Shown piece after piece: positions 14,079 through 21,556 of a DNA stretch of 21,607 bases (positions are counted from its first letter, which is position 1; each line of letters begins with the position of its first letter). The stretch is taken from contig JBFWLP010000059.1 of the NCBI GenBank assembly GCA_050252075.1, positions 1 through 21,607 on the forward strand. Reading direction: 5' to 3'. The notes under the pieces are model-generated. The model did not search any database. It was not told where the DNA came from and was given only the letters and a program-made list of their open reading frames with translations. Made by a program: the position numbers and the translations under genes. Origin of the DNA: JAAYGT01 sp050252075 (GTDB taxonomy: Bacteria > Pseudomonadota > Gammaproteobacteria > Burkholderiales > Burkholderiaceae_B).

Positions 14079-14819
14079 TTACATGTACATGCCACCGTTC
14101 ACGTGCAGCGTTGTGCCGGTGATATAGGCGGCATCGGGGCCGGCCAGGAACGCCACAGCCGCCGCGACATCGTGTGCCGCGCCCAGACGACCCAAGGGTA
14201 CCTGGGCAAGAATTGCCGCCGTTTGGGCCTCGTTGAGCGAACGGGTCATGTCGGTATCGATGAACCCTGGTGCAACGCAATTGACAGTGATATTGCGGCT
14301 GCCCAGCTCGCGCGCCAGCGCCCGCGACATGCCCGCCACCCCGGCCTTGGCCGCCGCATAATTGGCTTGCCCCGGATTGCCGATGGAGCCTATGACCGAC
14401 GTGATATTGATGATACGGCCCCAGCGCGCTTTCATCATGGGCTTGGTGACGGCACGGGCCAGGCGGAAAACAGCCGACAGGTTGGTGTCGAGCACGGCCT
14501 GCCAGTCGTCGTCTTTCATGCGCATGGCCAGGTTGTCGCGGGTGATGCCCGCGTTATTGACCAGAATATGAGGGCCGCCGTTTTCCTGTGTGAGCTCGGC
14601 GACGAGGGCTTCGCAAGCCGCCGCGTTGGTGACATCGAGGACCACGCCGCGCCCGCCCGAACCGGACAGCGCCGCAGAAATGCTTTCGGCGCCCCCTGCC
14701 GAAGTTGCCGTTCCGACAACAACCGCACCGCGCAGGGACAATTCGTGCGCGATGGCCTTGCCGATGCCGCGCGTTGCGCCGGTGACCAGGGCCAGTTTCC
14801 CTTGTAAGCTGTGTTCCAT
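14079..14819 (-). CDS. fabG: 3-oxoacyl-[ACP] reductase
   Basis: A 246-residue short-chain dehydrogenase. The Rossmann motif TGATRGIG spans 13-20, NNAG is at 88-91, and the catalytic residues are N113, S141, Y154 and K158 (YAAAK). The C-terminus GTTLHVNGGMYM matches FabG. The enzyme uses NADPH to reduce 3-oxoacyl-ACP in each elongation cycle. It begins three bases after the fabD stop, with an AGGGG Shine-Dalgarno inside the end of fabD. A 185-base gap with a stem-loop and the acpP promoter follows. Close SDR relatives exist, but the neighbours make the fabG assignment firm. Confidence 0.97.
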   Translation of the reverse strand: MEHSLQGKLALVTGATRGIGKAIAHELSLRGAVVVGTATSAGGAESISAALSGSGGRGVVLDVTNAAACEALVAELTQENGGPHILVNNAGITRDNLAMRMKDDDWQAVLDTNLSAVFRLARAVTKPMMKARWGRIINITSVIGSIGNPGQANYAAAKAGVAGMSRALARELGSRNITVNCVAPGFIDTDMTRSLNEAQTAAILAQVPLGRLGAAHDVAAAVAFLAGPDAAYITGTTLHVNGGMYM

Positions 14820-14822
14820 GCG

Positions 14823-15755
14823 TTACCCCTGCAAAGTTTGCAATGCCGTGTCGAGCGATTCGGGGTCGGTGATAGCCAGACCGACCAGATCGCGATCAAT
14901 GCGCTTGGTGAGACCATTCAGCACTTTACCCGGGCCACACTCGACCACGTGCGTTACCCCTTGGGCCTTCATGGCCTGTATGGTTTGAACCCAGCGAACC
15001 GGATGCCAGGCCTGCCTTACCAGGGCGTCGCGAATGGCAGCGGGTTCATTGGGGCTGGCGACATCGACGTTGTTGATCACCGGAACCGCAGGAGTGGACA
15101 GCGCCACCCGGGCAAGCGCCTGTTCAAGAACAGCGGCGGCGGGCTTGAGCAGGCTGGAGTGAAACGGCGCGGACACGGGAAGCACCAGGGCGCGCTTGGC
15201 CCCTTCGGCTTTCGCCAGTTCGCAGGCACGCTCGACGGCTTCTTTGTGGCCGGCAATGACCACCTGGGCTGGCGCGTTGAAATTGACCGGCTCCACCACC
15301 TGCGACTGGGCGGCCTGACGGCAGACCTGGATGACGGTATCGTCATCCAGCCCCAGCACGGCGGCCATGGCACCCTGCCCGACCGGCACGGCGTCCTGCA
15401 TGGCATTGGCGCGTGTACGCACAATGGAAACGGCGTCGGACAGCTGGAACGCACCCGCTGCGGTGAGCGCGGAATATTCGCCCAGGCTGTGACCGGCCAT
15501 GACGTCGGGCACTTGCCCGCCGGCCGCAAGCCAGGCACGGTAAACGGCCACCGCCGAGGCCAGCATGACCGGCTGGGTATTGGTGGTGAGGTTGAGGTCT
15601 TCGGCAGGACCGTTGGCAATCAGCACCGACAGGTTCTGACCCAGCGCCTGGGAAGCCTGTTCCATGGTTTGGCCAACGGCGGCGTTACCCGCCCAGGCAT
15701 TGAGCATGCCTACCGATTGCGACCCTTGACCCGGAAAGACAAAAGCTATTTTCAT
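14823..15755 (-). CDS. fabD: Malonyl-CoA:ACP transacylase
   Basis: A 310-residue acyltransferase. The N-terminal FPGQGSQ (7-13), nucleophile S90 in GHSLGEY, substrate-binding R115 and catalytic H199 in SAPFHSSLL are all present, as in FabD of E. coli (309 residues). It transfers malonate from CoA to ACP. The start MKIAFVFPGQG is canonical, but the 20 bases upstream (ending AACAACACC) contain no clear Shine-Dalgarno. It follows fabH after 69 bases in which I see no gene or clear promoter, and precedes fabG by three bases. Confidence 0.97.
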   Translation of the reverse strand: MKIAFVFPGQGSQSVGMLNAWAGNAAVGQTMEQASQALGQNLSVLIANGPAEDLNLTTNTQPVMLASAVAVYRAWLAAGGQVPDVMAGHSLGEYSALTAAGAFQLSDAVSIVRTRANAMQDAVPVGQGAMAAVLGLDDDTVIQVCRQAAQSQVVEPVNFNAPAQVVIAGHKEAVERACELAKAEGAKRALVLPVSAPFHSSLLKPAAAVLEQALARVALSTPAVPVINNVDVASPNEPAAIRDALVRQAWHPVRWVQTIQAMKAQGVTHVVECGPGKVLNGLTKRIDRDLVGLAITDPESLDTALQTLQG

Positions 15756-15824
15756 GGTGTTGTTCTGTGTAGTGATGGAATGGAAAAGCCGGACAGCACT
15801 AGACTAACAAGCCTTGGATGAAAT

Positions 15825-16799
15825 TTACATGCGTGCTAACACGGTGCCCCATGTAAAGCCACCACCCACCCCTTGCAGCATGACCAGGTTGCCGGCCTTG
15901 ATCCGGCCGTCGCGGCGTGCCTGATTCAGCGCCAGAGGAACGCTGGCGGCGGACGTATTGGCGTGCTTGTCGACGGTGACCACCACGTGGTCGTCGGCCA
16001 CACCCAGGCGTTTACCCAGGAAATTGATGATTCGAAGATTGGCCTGGTGCGGCACCAGCCAGTCGACATCGGCAAGCTCGATGCCGGCCTCTTTGCATAC
16101 TTCCTGGGCCGACCGGGTAAGGGATGTCACCGCCAGCTTGAACACTGCCTGTCCGTCCATGCGCAAGAAAGGATCACCGACCACCGTACCGTGCGATACG
16201 TTGCCGGCCGCCTTCAGAATGTGCATCTGGCTACCGTCGGCACCCAGGCGTGCCGCCATGATTCCGGGTTCGTCATCGGCCCTGAGAACCACGGCACCGG
16301 CGCCGTCGCCAAACAGCACACAGGTTGAACGGTCGTTCCAGTCGAGGATGGAAGAGAATACTTCCGCACCGATGACCAGCGCCACGCGAGCCCTGCCGGC
16401 ACGAATGAACGCGTCGGCCGTTGCCAGTGCATACACAAAGCCGCTGCAGACCGCCTGAACGTCGAAGGCGGCGCTGCCCTTGATGCCAAGATTGGCCTGT
16501 ACCAGGCACGCTGTACTGGGGAAAACAAAGTCGGGGGTGGACGTGGCCAGGACGATCAGATCAACCTGATCGGCAGCGATACCGGCATCGGCCAGGGCCT
16601 GACGGGCCGCTTCGGTGGCGAGCTGGCTGGTCGTGACTCCCGGGTCGGCGATGTGACGCTGGCGTATGCCGGTTCGCTCGGTGATCCACGCATCCGACGT
16701 TTCTATTTGTCGCGTGGCCAATTCGGCGGCCAGATCGTCGTTGGACACAATGCGGGGTGGCAAATAGCCCCCCGACCCTACTATCTTCGAATACGGCAT
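15825..16799 (-). CDS. fabH: 3-oxoacyl-[ACP] synthase III
   Basis: A 324-residue KAS III with the triad C118 (VQAVCSGF), H251 (VPHQANLRI) and N281 (KHANTSAAS), and the closing GGGFTWGTVLARM glycine-rich segment. It condenses acetyl-CoA with malonyl-ACP to start fatty-acid synthesis and so, with PlsX, links chain initiation and phospholipid output. ATG 16799 gives the typical N-terminus (SKIVGSGGYLPPRIVSN). Ribosome-binding signal is weak (GGAA about eight bases upstream). It lies 21 bases after plsX. Confidence 0.97.
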   Translation of the reverse strand: MPYSKIVGSGGYLPPRIVSNDDLAAELATRQIETSDAWITERTGIRQRHIADPGVTTSQLATEAARQALADAGIAADQVDLIVLATSTPDFVFPSTACLVQANLGIKGSAAFDVQAVCSGFVYALATADAFIRAGRARVALVIGAEVFSSILDWNDRSTCVLFGDGAGAVVLRADDEPGIMAARLGADGSQMHILKAAGNVSHGTVVGDPFLRMDGQAVFKLAVTSLTRSAQEVCKEAGIELADVDWLVPHQANLRIINFLGKRLGVADDHVVVTVDKHANTSAASVPLALNQARRDGRIKAGNLVMLQGVGGGFTWGTVLARM

Positions 16800-16820
16800 A
16801 GTGGATTCCGAATGACCTGA

Positions 16821-17903
16821 CTAGGGAGCAGGATCTGTGACTGAGTGGTTGGGCTCCGTCGAATCTTGAGCAGCCGCCTTCAAATTCTGACGAAGGTGAT
16901 CGATAGCGCGGGTAGTGCCGTCAAGCAGGCCATTCTGAACAGCTTCGCAGGCGCGCTGCAGCGCACAACCAAACGCATAGGCATCGGCCGAGCCATGGCT
17001 TTTGATGACAATACCCCGCAGGCCCAGCAGTGCTGCGCCATTGTAACGACGGTTGTCAACGCGGTCACGCAAACGGTTCAGAACGGGGCGCGCCACCAGT
17101 GCCGCCAGCATAGTGAACATAGTGCGCTTGAACTCGGCCCGCAGCATGGACGCCACCATTTTGGCAACGCCTTCCATGGATTTGAGAACCACATTACCGA
17201 CGAAACCATCGCATACGATAACGTCGACCGTGCCTTTGCAAATATCGTCGCCCTCGACATTGCCGTAAAAGTTGAGCGTGCTGGCACGCAAGAGCTCGGC
17301 CGTGCGTTTGACGGTTTCGTTGCCCTTGATGACTTCCTGGCCGATATTCAGCACCCCGATGCTGGGATTGTCACGACGATCAACGGTGGACACCAGCGCC
17401 GCCCCCATGATGGCGAACTGGAACAGGTGCTCGGCCGTGCAATCGACGTTGGCGCCAAGGTCGAGAACGGTGGTGGCCCCACCTTTCTGGTTGGGAATGG
17501 ACGTGGCAATGGCTGGACGGTCAATACCGTCGAGGGTTTTGAGCACGTAACGGGAAATGGCCATCCAGGCGCCGGTATTTCCCGCAGAAATGCACGCATC
17601 GGCCCGCCCATCCTTGACGGCCTGCACGGCAACCCGCATGGATGAATCTTTCTTGCGACGCAATGCGACCTCGACGGGATCGTCCATAAGGACGACCTCG
17701 GTAGCCGGAACGATGTCGTACCAGGTGCGGCCCAGGGGCGGGAGCCCCTGCAGCGCCGCTTCAATTGCGGAAGCATTGCCGACAAGCAGCACGAATGCCT
17801 GGGGATTACGCCGGGCGAAGTCGTGCGCCGCCGGCACCGTGACCGGCAAACCGAAGTCGCCGCCCATGCAGTCGATGGCGATACGAACAGGTGTTTTCAG
17901 CAT
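16821..17903 (-). CDS. plsX: Phosphate acyltransferase PlsX
   Basis: A 360-residue PlsX, which makes acyl-phosphate from acyl-ACP for glycerolipid synthesis at the cytoplasmic membrane. Family motifs are IAIDCMGGDFG (8-18), ACISAGNTGA, NIGQEVIKGNE, and VCDGFVGNVVLKSMEG, and the length matches E. coli PlsX (356). The first motif reads GGDFGLP where many relatives have GGDHGP. The frame can begin one codon earlier with TTG; ATG 17903 is preferred. No obvious Shine-Dalgarno precedes it. It lies 46 bases after rpmF and 21 before fabH, in the conserved yceD-rpmF-plsX-fab order. The last 25 residues are polar and variable. Confidence 0.96.
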   Translation of the reverse strand: MLKTPVRIAIDCMGGDFGLPVTVPAAHDFARRNPQAFVLLVGNASAIEAALQGLPPLGRTWYDIVPATEVVLMDDPVEVALRRKKDSSMRVAVQAVKDGRADACISAGNTGAWMAISRYVLKTLDGIDRPAIATSIPNQKGGATTVLDLGANVDCTAEHLFQFAIMGAALVSTVDRRDNPSIGVLNIGQEVIKGNETVKRTAELLRASTLNFYGNVEGDDICKGTVDVIVCDGFVGNVVLKSMEGVAKMVASMLRAEFKRTMFTMLAALVARPVLNRLRDRVDNRRYNGAALLGLRGIVIKSHGSADAYAFGCALQRACEAVQNGLLDGTTRAIDHLRQNLKAAAQDSTEPNHSVTDPAP

Positions 17904-17949
17904 CAAGCGCGCGGGCGTTGGCGTTCAGGCAAGATGGAAAACACGAAGA

Positions 17950-18132
17950 TTATTCGTCGTTCTTGGTTTTCAGTACTTTACGGCCGCGATAAAAGCCGTT
18001 GGGGCTGATATGGTGGCGCAGATGCAGTTCACCGGTGTTGGGCTCGATCGCCGTGGGCGGTGTGTTTAGAAAATCGTGCGAGCGGTGCATACCGCGCTTG
18101 GACGGGCTCTTTTTGTTTTGCTGAACAGCCAT
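17950..18132 (-). CDS. rpmF: 50S ribosomal protein L32
   Basis: A 60-residue basic protein matching bL32: MAVQQNKKSPSKRGMHRSHD at the N-terminus and HHISPNGFYRGRKV near the end. ATG 18132 is chosen over the longer frame to 18174 because it gives the canonical MAVQQNK start and has AGGAG five bases upstream. The four-cysteine zinc motif found in some L32 proteins is absent, as in the zinc-free form of E. coli. It is flanked by yceD (81 bases upstream) and plsX, so ribosome and lipid genes share a transcript. Confidence 0.97.
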   Translation of the reverse strand: MAVQQNKKSPSKRGMHRSHDFLNTPPTAIEPNTGELHLRHHISPNGFYRGRKVLKTKNDE

Positions 18133-18213
18133 GATGACTCCTGAAAGCGAAGGTGCCATTATAAGGAATGACACCCAAAGGGTTACAACCTGAAGTTACG
18201 GGTTAAATCTGTT

Positions 18214-18714
18214 TCAATCTTTCTTCAATTGCCGCAATACTGCAAACGGCGACGGGCGCTTTTCAACAGGCGACTCGTCGGCTTCCTGTACAGGCGGCAA
18301 CGACGGGCACTCCTGGTGCCTGGGCACGTAGGGCACTGCCAATATCAATTCATCTTCCACCAGCGACTGTACGTCGAATCGCGTTGAGCCCACCAGGGCT
18401 TCGGGCGAATCCGGGTCGTCGAGATCGTCTTCGAGATCGAGTTCGGCCTCGGAACGAACCAGGTGAAACCGGCTTACTGAATGCACAGGCCACGCCATGG
18501 GCTGCATGCAACGCTGGCAGACCACCCATGGCTGCGCAGTTACCGTCACCTGCAAAAACAGCTGCCCCTGGCCATCGGCCCAGCCCTCAAGATGCCATTG
18601 AACCGGCGAATCCTGCTGCTGTGGCAGATCGGCCACAAAACGGCGATAAGCAACAATGGGCTCACACCCTTCAAGCGTTCGGCCGTGACGGGCAAAATCA
18701 AAGACATCAAGCAT
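18214..18714 (-). CDS. yceD: YceD family (DUF177) 23S rRNA accumulation protein
   Basis: A 166-residue acidic protein of the YceD/DUF177 family. It has the CQRCMQP pair of cysteines (66 and 69), an acidic stretch (ELDLEDDLDD) in the middle, and the conserved C-terminal DELILAVPYVPRHQ.C segment. YceD is linked to 23S rRNA accumulation; its molecular role is not settled. A start at GTG 18723 is possible, but ATG 18714 is preferred because AGGTG lies eight bases before it. It is the first gene of the minus-strand run and has a good sigma-70 promoter upstream. The gene order with rpmF and plsX supports the assignment. Confidence 0.93.
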   Translation of the reverse strand: MLDVFDFARHGRTLEGCEPIVAYRRFVADLPQQQDSPVQWHLEGWADGQGQLFLQVTVTAQPWVVCQRCMQPMAWPVHSVSRFHLVRSEAELDLEDDLDDPDSPEALVGSTRFDVQSLVEDELILAVPYVPRHQECPSLPPVQEADESPVEKRPSPFAVLRQLKKD

Positions 18715-18757
18715 TGACGGCACCTGACATGGCTTTCGTAAGCCGGGAAAACATTAG

Positions 18758-18787
18758 ATAATAGCCTGCCCAGGCCTTACTGGTCAA
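18758..18787 (-). promoter_or_regulatory. Sigma-70-type promoter for yceD-rpmF-plsX-fab
   Basis: On the minus strand TTGACC (18787-18782) is followed after 18 bases by TATTAT (18763-18758). Both boxes match the sigma-70 consensus at five of six positions. Transcription would start near 18751, about 37 bases before the yceD start codon. On the plus strand the same bases include GATAAT (18757-18762), a possible -10 for maf, so divergent promoters may overlap. The plus-strand -35 is poor. Confidence 0.7.
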
Positions 18788-18811
18788 CTCTCTACCCTGG
18801 CAGCCCTTCGT

Positions 18812-19402
18812 ATGCGTCTCATTCTAGCGTCAAGCTCTCCTTACCGGCGAACCCTTCTCGAACGACTCGGCATTCCGTTCTCCACCGTCAGCCCCGATAT
18901 CGACGAAACGCCCATGACCGGCGAATCTCCCACACAGCTTGCCTTGCGATTGTCCATGGCAAAAGCCCAGGCGATTCTGGCACACCACCCCGATGCCGTG
19001 GTGATCGGCTCTGATCAAGTTGCCACGCTGCACGGCGAGCCCATCGGCAAACCGGGAAACTTCCAGAACGCGCTGGCCCAGCTACGCCGTTTCTCGGGCC
19101 GGACAGTAGAATTTCACAGCGCGCTTTGCGTGGCAACCGCACAGCGTACCGAAGTTGACGATGTGGTAACGTTGTGCCGGTTCCGCGAGCTGACCGACGC
19201 GGAAATTGTCATGTACCTGAATAAAGAGCAACCCTACGACACGGCCGGAAGCGCCAAGGCGGAAGGCCTGGGCATTGCCCTGATGGACAACATGGCCAGC
19301 GACGACCCAACGGCCATCATCGGCCTGCCCCTGATCGCCCTGTCGCGCATGTTACGCCGAGCCGGCATCGACCCGCTGGTCGAGCAGCCACCCGGCATCT
19401 GA
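18812..19402 (+). CDS. yceF: Maf family nucleotide pyrophosphatase, YceF type
   Basis: A 196-residue Maf-like protein. The N-terminal LILASSSPYRR (3-13), DETP (31-34), the GSDQVA motif with catalytic D68, and the FRELTDAEI.MYL and AGSAKAEGLGI segments are typical. The GSDQV form and the position divergent from yceD-rpmF-plsX (in E. coli yceF is next to yceD) point to the YceF subgroup, which hydrolyses 7-methyl-GTP, more than to the dTTP/UTP-type Maf (YhdE). It is a cytosolic house-cleaning enzyme. No clear Shine-Dalgarno precedes ATG 18812. The next gene follows after 24 bases. Confidence 0.92.
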   Translation: MRLILASSSPYRRTLLERLGIPFSTVSPDIDETPMTGESPTQLALRLSMAKAQAILAHHPDAVVIGSDQVATLHGEPIGKPGNFQNALAQLRRFSGRTVEFHSALCVATAQRTEVDDVVTLCRFRELTDAEIVMYLNKEQPYDTAGSAKAEGLGIALMDNMASDDPTAIIGLPLIALSRMLRRAGIDPLVEQPPGI

Positions 19403-19426
19403 CACCCCAAACCCCAGGATGTACTT

Positions 19427-20140
19427 GTGAGCACCAAAGGCATACTTCACCTTATTCCCGTCGGCATGGGCGACGCCCCGACTTCCGCTTGGCTACCGGC
19501 ACACGTGCAGCAAGTGGCCGGCGAACTGACGCACTACATCGCCGAGAATGCCAAATCGGCCCGTGCTTTCCTGAAACAGATCGGTACGACGCACCCCCTG
19601 CAGGAAATCACGATTCACACCCTGACCGCGAAGACATCGGCCCAGGAAATACGGCAATGGCTGGTCCCGCTGCACAACGGCGTGGACATCGGGCTGGTCT
19701 CGGAAGCCGGGTGCCCCGCTGTGGCCGACCCCGGTGCCCGCGTGGTGCGACAAGCGCACGAACAAGGCCTGACCGTCAGCCCATGGGTTGGCCCGTCGTC
19801 AATACTGCTAGGGCTGATGGCCAGCGGCCTGGACGGCCAGCGCTTTGCCTTTCATGGATATGCGCCGGTCAATTCCGCCGAGCGGGCGCGCCAGTTGAAA
19901 GCGTGGGAAATGTACTCACGCAAACACCAGCAAACCCAATTGCTCATCGAAACCCCGTACCGGAACGAGGCCATGTTTGACACCCTTCTCGATGCCTTGA
20001 GCGGCACCACGCAGCTGTGCGTGGCACGGGCACTGACCACACCCGAGCAATGGATTCAAACCCATACTGTGGCCGACTGGAAACAGCGCCCCAAACCCCA
20101 CCTGTCCAAATTGCCCACACTTTTTCTTTTTCTGGCATAG
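19427..20140 (+). CDS. SAM-dependent methyltransferase, RsmI-like (tetrapyrrole methylase fold)
   Basis: A 237-residue protein of the tetrapyrrole methylase fold, close to RsmI (16S rRNA C1402 2'-O-methyltransferase) but diverged. The N-terminal strand is ILHLIPVGMGD in place of RsmI's VPTPIGN, the second motif is AENAKSARAFLKQIG, where RsmI has AEDTRHT, and the SAM-binding loop is SEAGCPAVADPGARVV in place of SDAGTPLISDPG. The GPSSILLGLMASGLDGQRFAFHGYAP segment fits the family. The methyl acceptor is therefore unknown, and it is likely a paralogue and not RsmI itself. GTG 19427 has AGGA seven bases upstream. It sits between maf and the amidase gene, six bases before the latter. Confidence 0.85.
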   Translation: MSTKGILHLIPVGMGDAPTSAWLPAHVQQVAGELTHYIAENAKSARAFLKQIGTTHPLQEITIHTLTAKTSAQEIRQWLVPLHNGVDIGLVSEAGCPAVADPGARVVRQAHEQGLTVSPWVGPSSILLGLMASGLDGQRFAFHGYAPVNSAERARQLKAWEMYSRKHQQTQLLIETPYRNEAMFDTLLDALSGTTQLCVARALTTPEQWIQTHTVADWKQRPKPHLSKLPTLFLFLA

Positions 20141-20146
20141 CCGTCC

Positions 20147-20944
20147 ATGACCTTGCACCTGCTTGCCCGCCGCCCTTTCTGGTGGCCTTTGCTGCTTACC
20201 TTGCTGTTGGCCGCATGTGCCGCCCCCGGGCCGGGCGGGCTGAGCCTGAACCGCAGCCACCCGGCCCAGGGCCAGGACAGCCGCGTAGACTTTCTGGTCA
20301 TTCACTACACGGCTTCCGGCAACGAGGCATCGCTGGCCACCCTGACAAAACACAACGTCAGCAGCCACTACCTGATCACCCGGGAGCCGCGCCCGCAAGT
20401 TTATTTGCTGGTGAATGAAGAGCGTCGGGCATGGCACGCCGGCCTGAGCGAATGGCGCGGAAGAACCTATCTGAACAACGCCTCTATTGGTATTGAACTG
20501 GTCAACCAGGGCCCTGTCGGAGATTCCTGGCAACCGTACACACCGGAACAAATCGATGTGCTGGTACGACTGGCCAAAGATATAGCGAAACGCCATAACA
20601 TCGACCCGCGCAACGTGGTCGGACACAGCGATATTGCGCCGCAACGAAAACAGGATCCGGGGCCGCTTTTTCCCTGGAAACTGCTGGCCGAGCACGGTGT
20701 GGGCCGCTGGTACGATGAAACCGCCGCCGCAAGCTACACCACCCACTACGAGCTGAATGGCCTGCCAGGAGCGTCAGAGGTACAGGCCAACCTGCAACGG
20801 CTGGGCTACAGCACCCCGCAAACCGGCGTTTTCGACCCAGCCACCCGGAATGTGATCACCGCTTTCCAGATGCGCTACCGTCCGGCGCGCCACGACGGCC
20901 TGGCCGATGCCCAGACACTGGGGATCCTGAAGGCACTGCAGTAA
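20147..20944 (+). CDS. amiD: AmiD-like N-acetylmuramoyl-L-alanine amidase lipoprotein
   Basis: A 265-residue envelope enzyme. A signal peptide with lipobox LAAC puts the lipidated cysteine at C24. The Amidase_2 domain (about 45-185) has zinc ligands H53 (VIHYTA), H160 (GHSDIAP) and D170, with E117 (SIGIEL) and K168 near the active site. A peptidoglycan-binding domain 1 follows at about 200-265 (VQANLQRLGYSTPQTGVFDPAT to GLADAQTL). It should cut the amide bond between MurNAc and the stem peptide at the inner face of the outer membrane, as E. coli AmiD does; the same architecture is seen there. The start is six bases after the methyltransferase stop, without a clear Shine-Dalgarno. The final 89 bases overlap msrQ on the opposite strand. 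Confidence 0.9.
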   Translation: MTLHLLARRPFWWPLLLTLLLAACAAPGPGGLSLNRSHPAQGQDSRVDFLVIHYTASGNEASLATLTKHNVSSHYLITREPRPQVYLLVNEERRAWHAGLSEWRGRTYLNNASIGIELVNQGPVGDSWQPYTPEQIDVLVRLAKDIAKRHNIDPRNVVGHSDIAPQRKQDPGPLFPWKLLAEHGVGRWYDETAAASYTTHYELNGLPGASEVQANLQRLGYSTPQTGVFDPATRNVITAFQMRYRPARHDGLADAQTLGILKALQ

Positions 20945-21554
20945 ACCGCCACACCAGGCGAAACAGCAACAAAACGGCCAGAACCAGCCCGTAAATGTAG
21001 GGTTCCAGCACATCGTTCTTGCCGGTACGCAGCAGCCAGAAGTGCCACACCGACAAAACAGCCACGGCGTAAACGGTTTGGTGCAGCCGCTGCCAGTTCC
21101 TTCCCAGACGTCGTATCCAACCACGCGTGGAGGTTATTGCCAGAAGCGTCATGGGAACAACCGCCAGGGCGCCCAGCAGAATGAACGTTCGATCCAGAAT
21201 ATCGTTGAGCATCATGGACAGTGAACCGTTCGCCTCCCACCATGCCCAACCTGCAACGTGCAGCACGGTGTAGAAAAAGGCAAACAGGCCCAGCATACGC
21301 CGCAGGGTTACCAGTGCCGGCTGATGGACAAGCCGGCGCACCGGAGTTACCGCAAGCGTCAGCAACAAAACGACCAGGGCCCAGATACCCGTGGAGCGAA
21401 TCAAAAACTCGGGAGGATTCACACCCAGGCCACCCGTGTAGCCCAGCCAGATCCAGCGCCCCAAAGGATACAGACACAGAAGAAACAACAGGGGTTTGAA
21501 GCGGCTGATGTCACGCTGCGTCCAGACATTCACCCCCGGAACCGGCAACGACAT
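20856..21554 (-). CDS. msrQ: Heme-binding membrane subunit MsrQ of the methionine-sulfoxide reductase system
   Basis: A 232-residue membrane protein of the ferric-reductase-like/YedZ family with about six helices. Conserved histidines for heme lie in VLHVAGW (about 99), RLHQTVY and VWHFWLL. MsrQ passes electrons from the quinone pool to periplasmic MsrP, which repairs oxidised methionines in envelope proteins. ATG 21554 comes two bases after the msrP stop, so the two are coupled. The last 30 or so residues (from about 203: VPSGSPVSGHRPGRR...) are not membrane-like. They are read antisense through the peptidoglycan-binding domain of amiD, giving a polar C-terminal tail longer than in E. coli MsrQ (211). 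Confidence 0.92.
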   Translation of the reverse strand: MSLPVPGVNVWTQRDISRFKPLLFLLCLYPLGRWIWLGYTGGLGVNPPEFLIRSTGIWALVVLLLTLAVTPVRRLVHQPALVTLRRMLGLFAFFYTVLHVAGWAWWEANGSLSMMLNDILDRTFILLGALAVVPMTLLAITSTRGWIRRLGRNWQRLHQTVYAVAVLSVWHFWLLRTGKNDVLEPYIYGLVLAVLLLFRLVWRFTAVPSGSPVSGHRPGRRGAPDGSASGKR

Positions 21555-21556
21555 GA

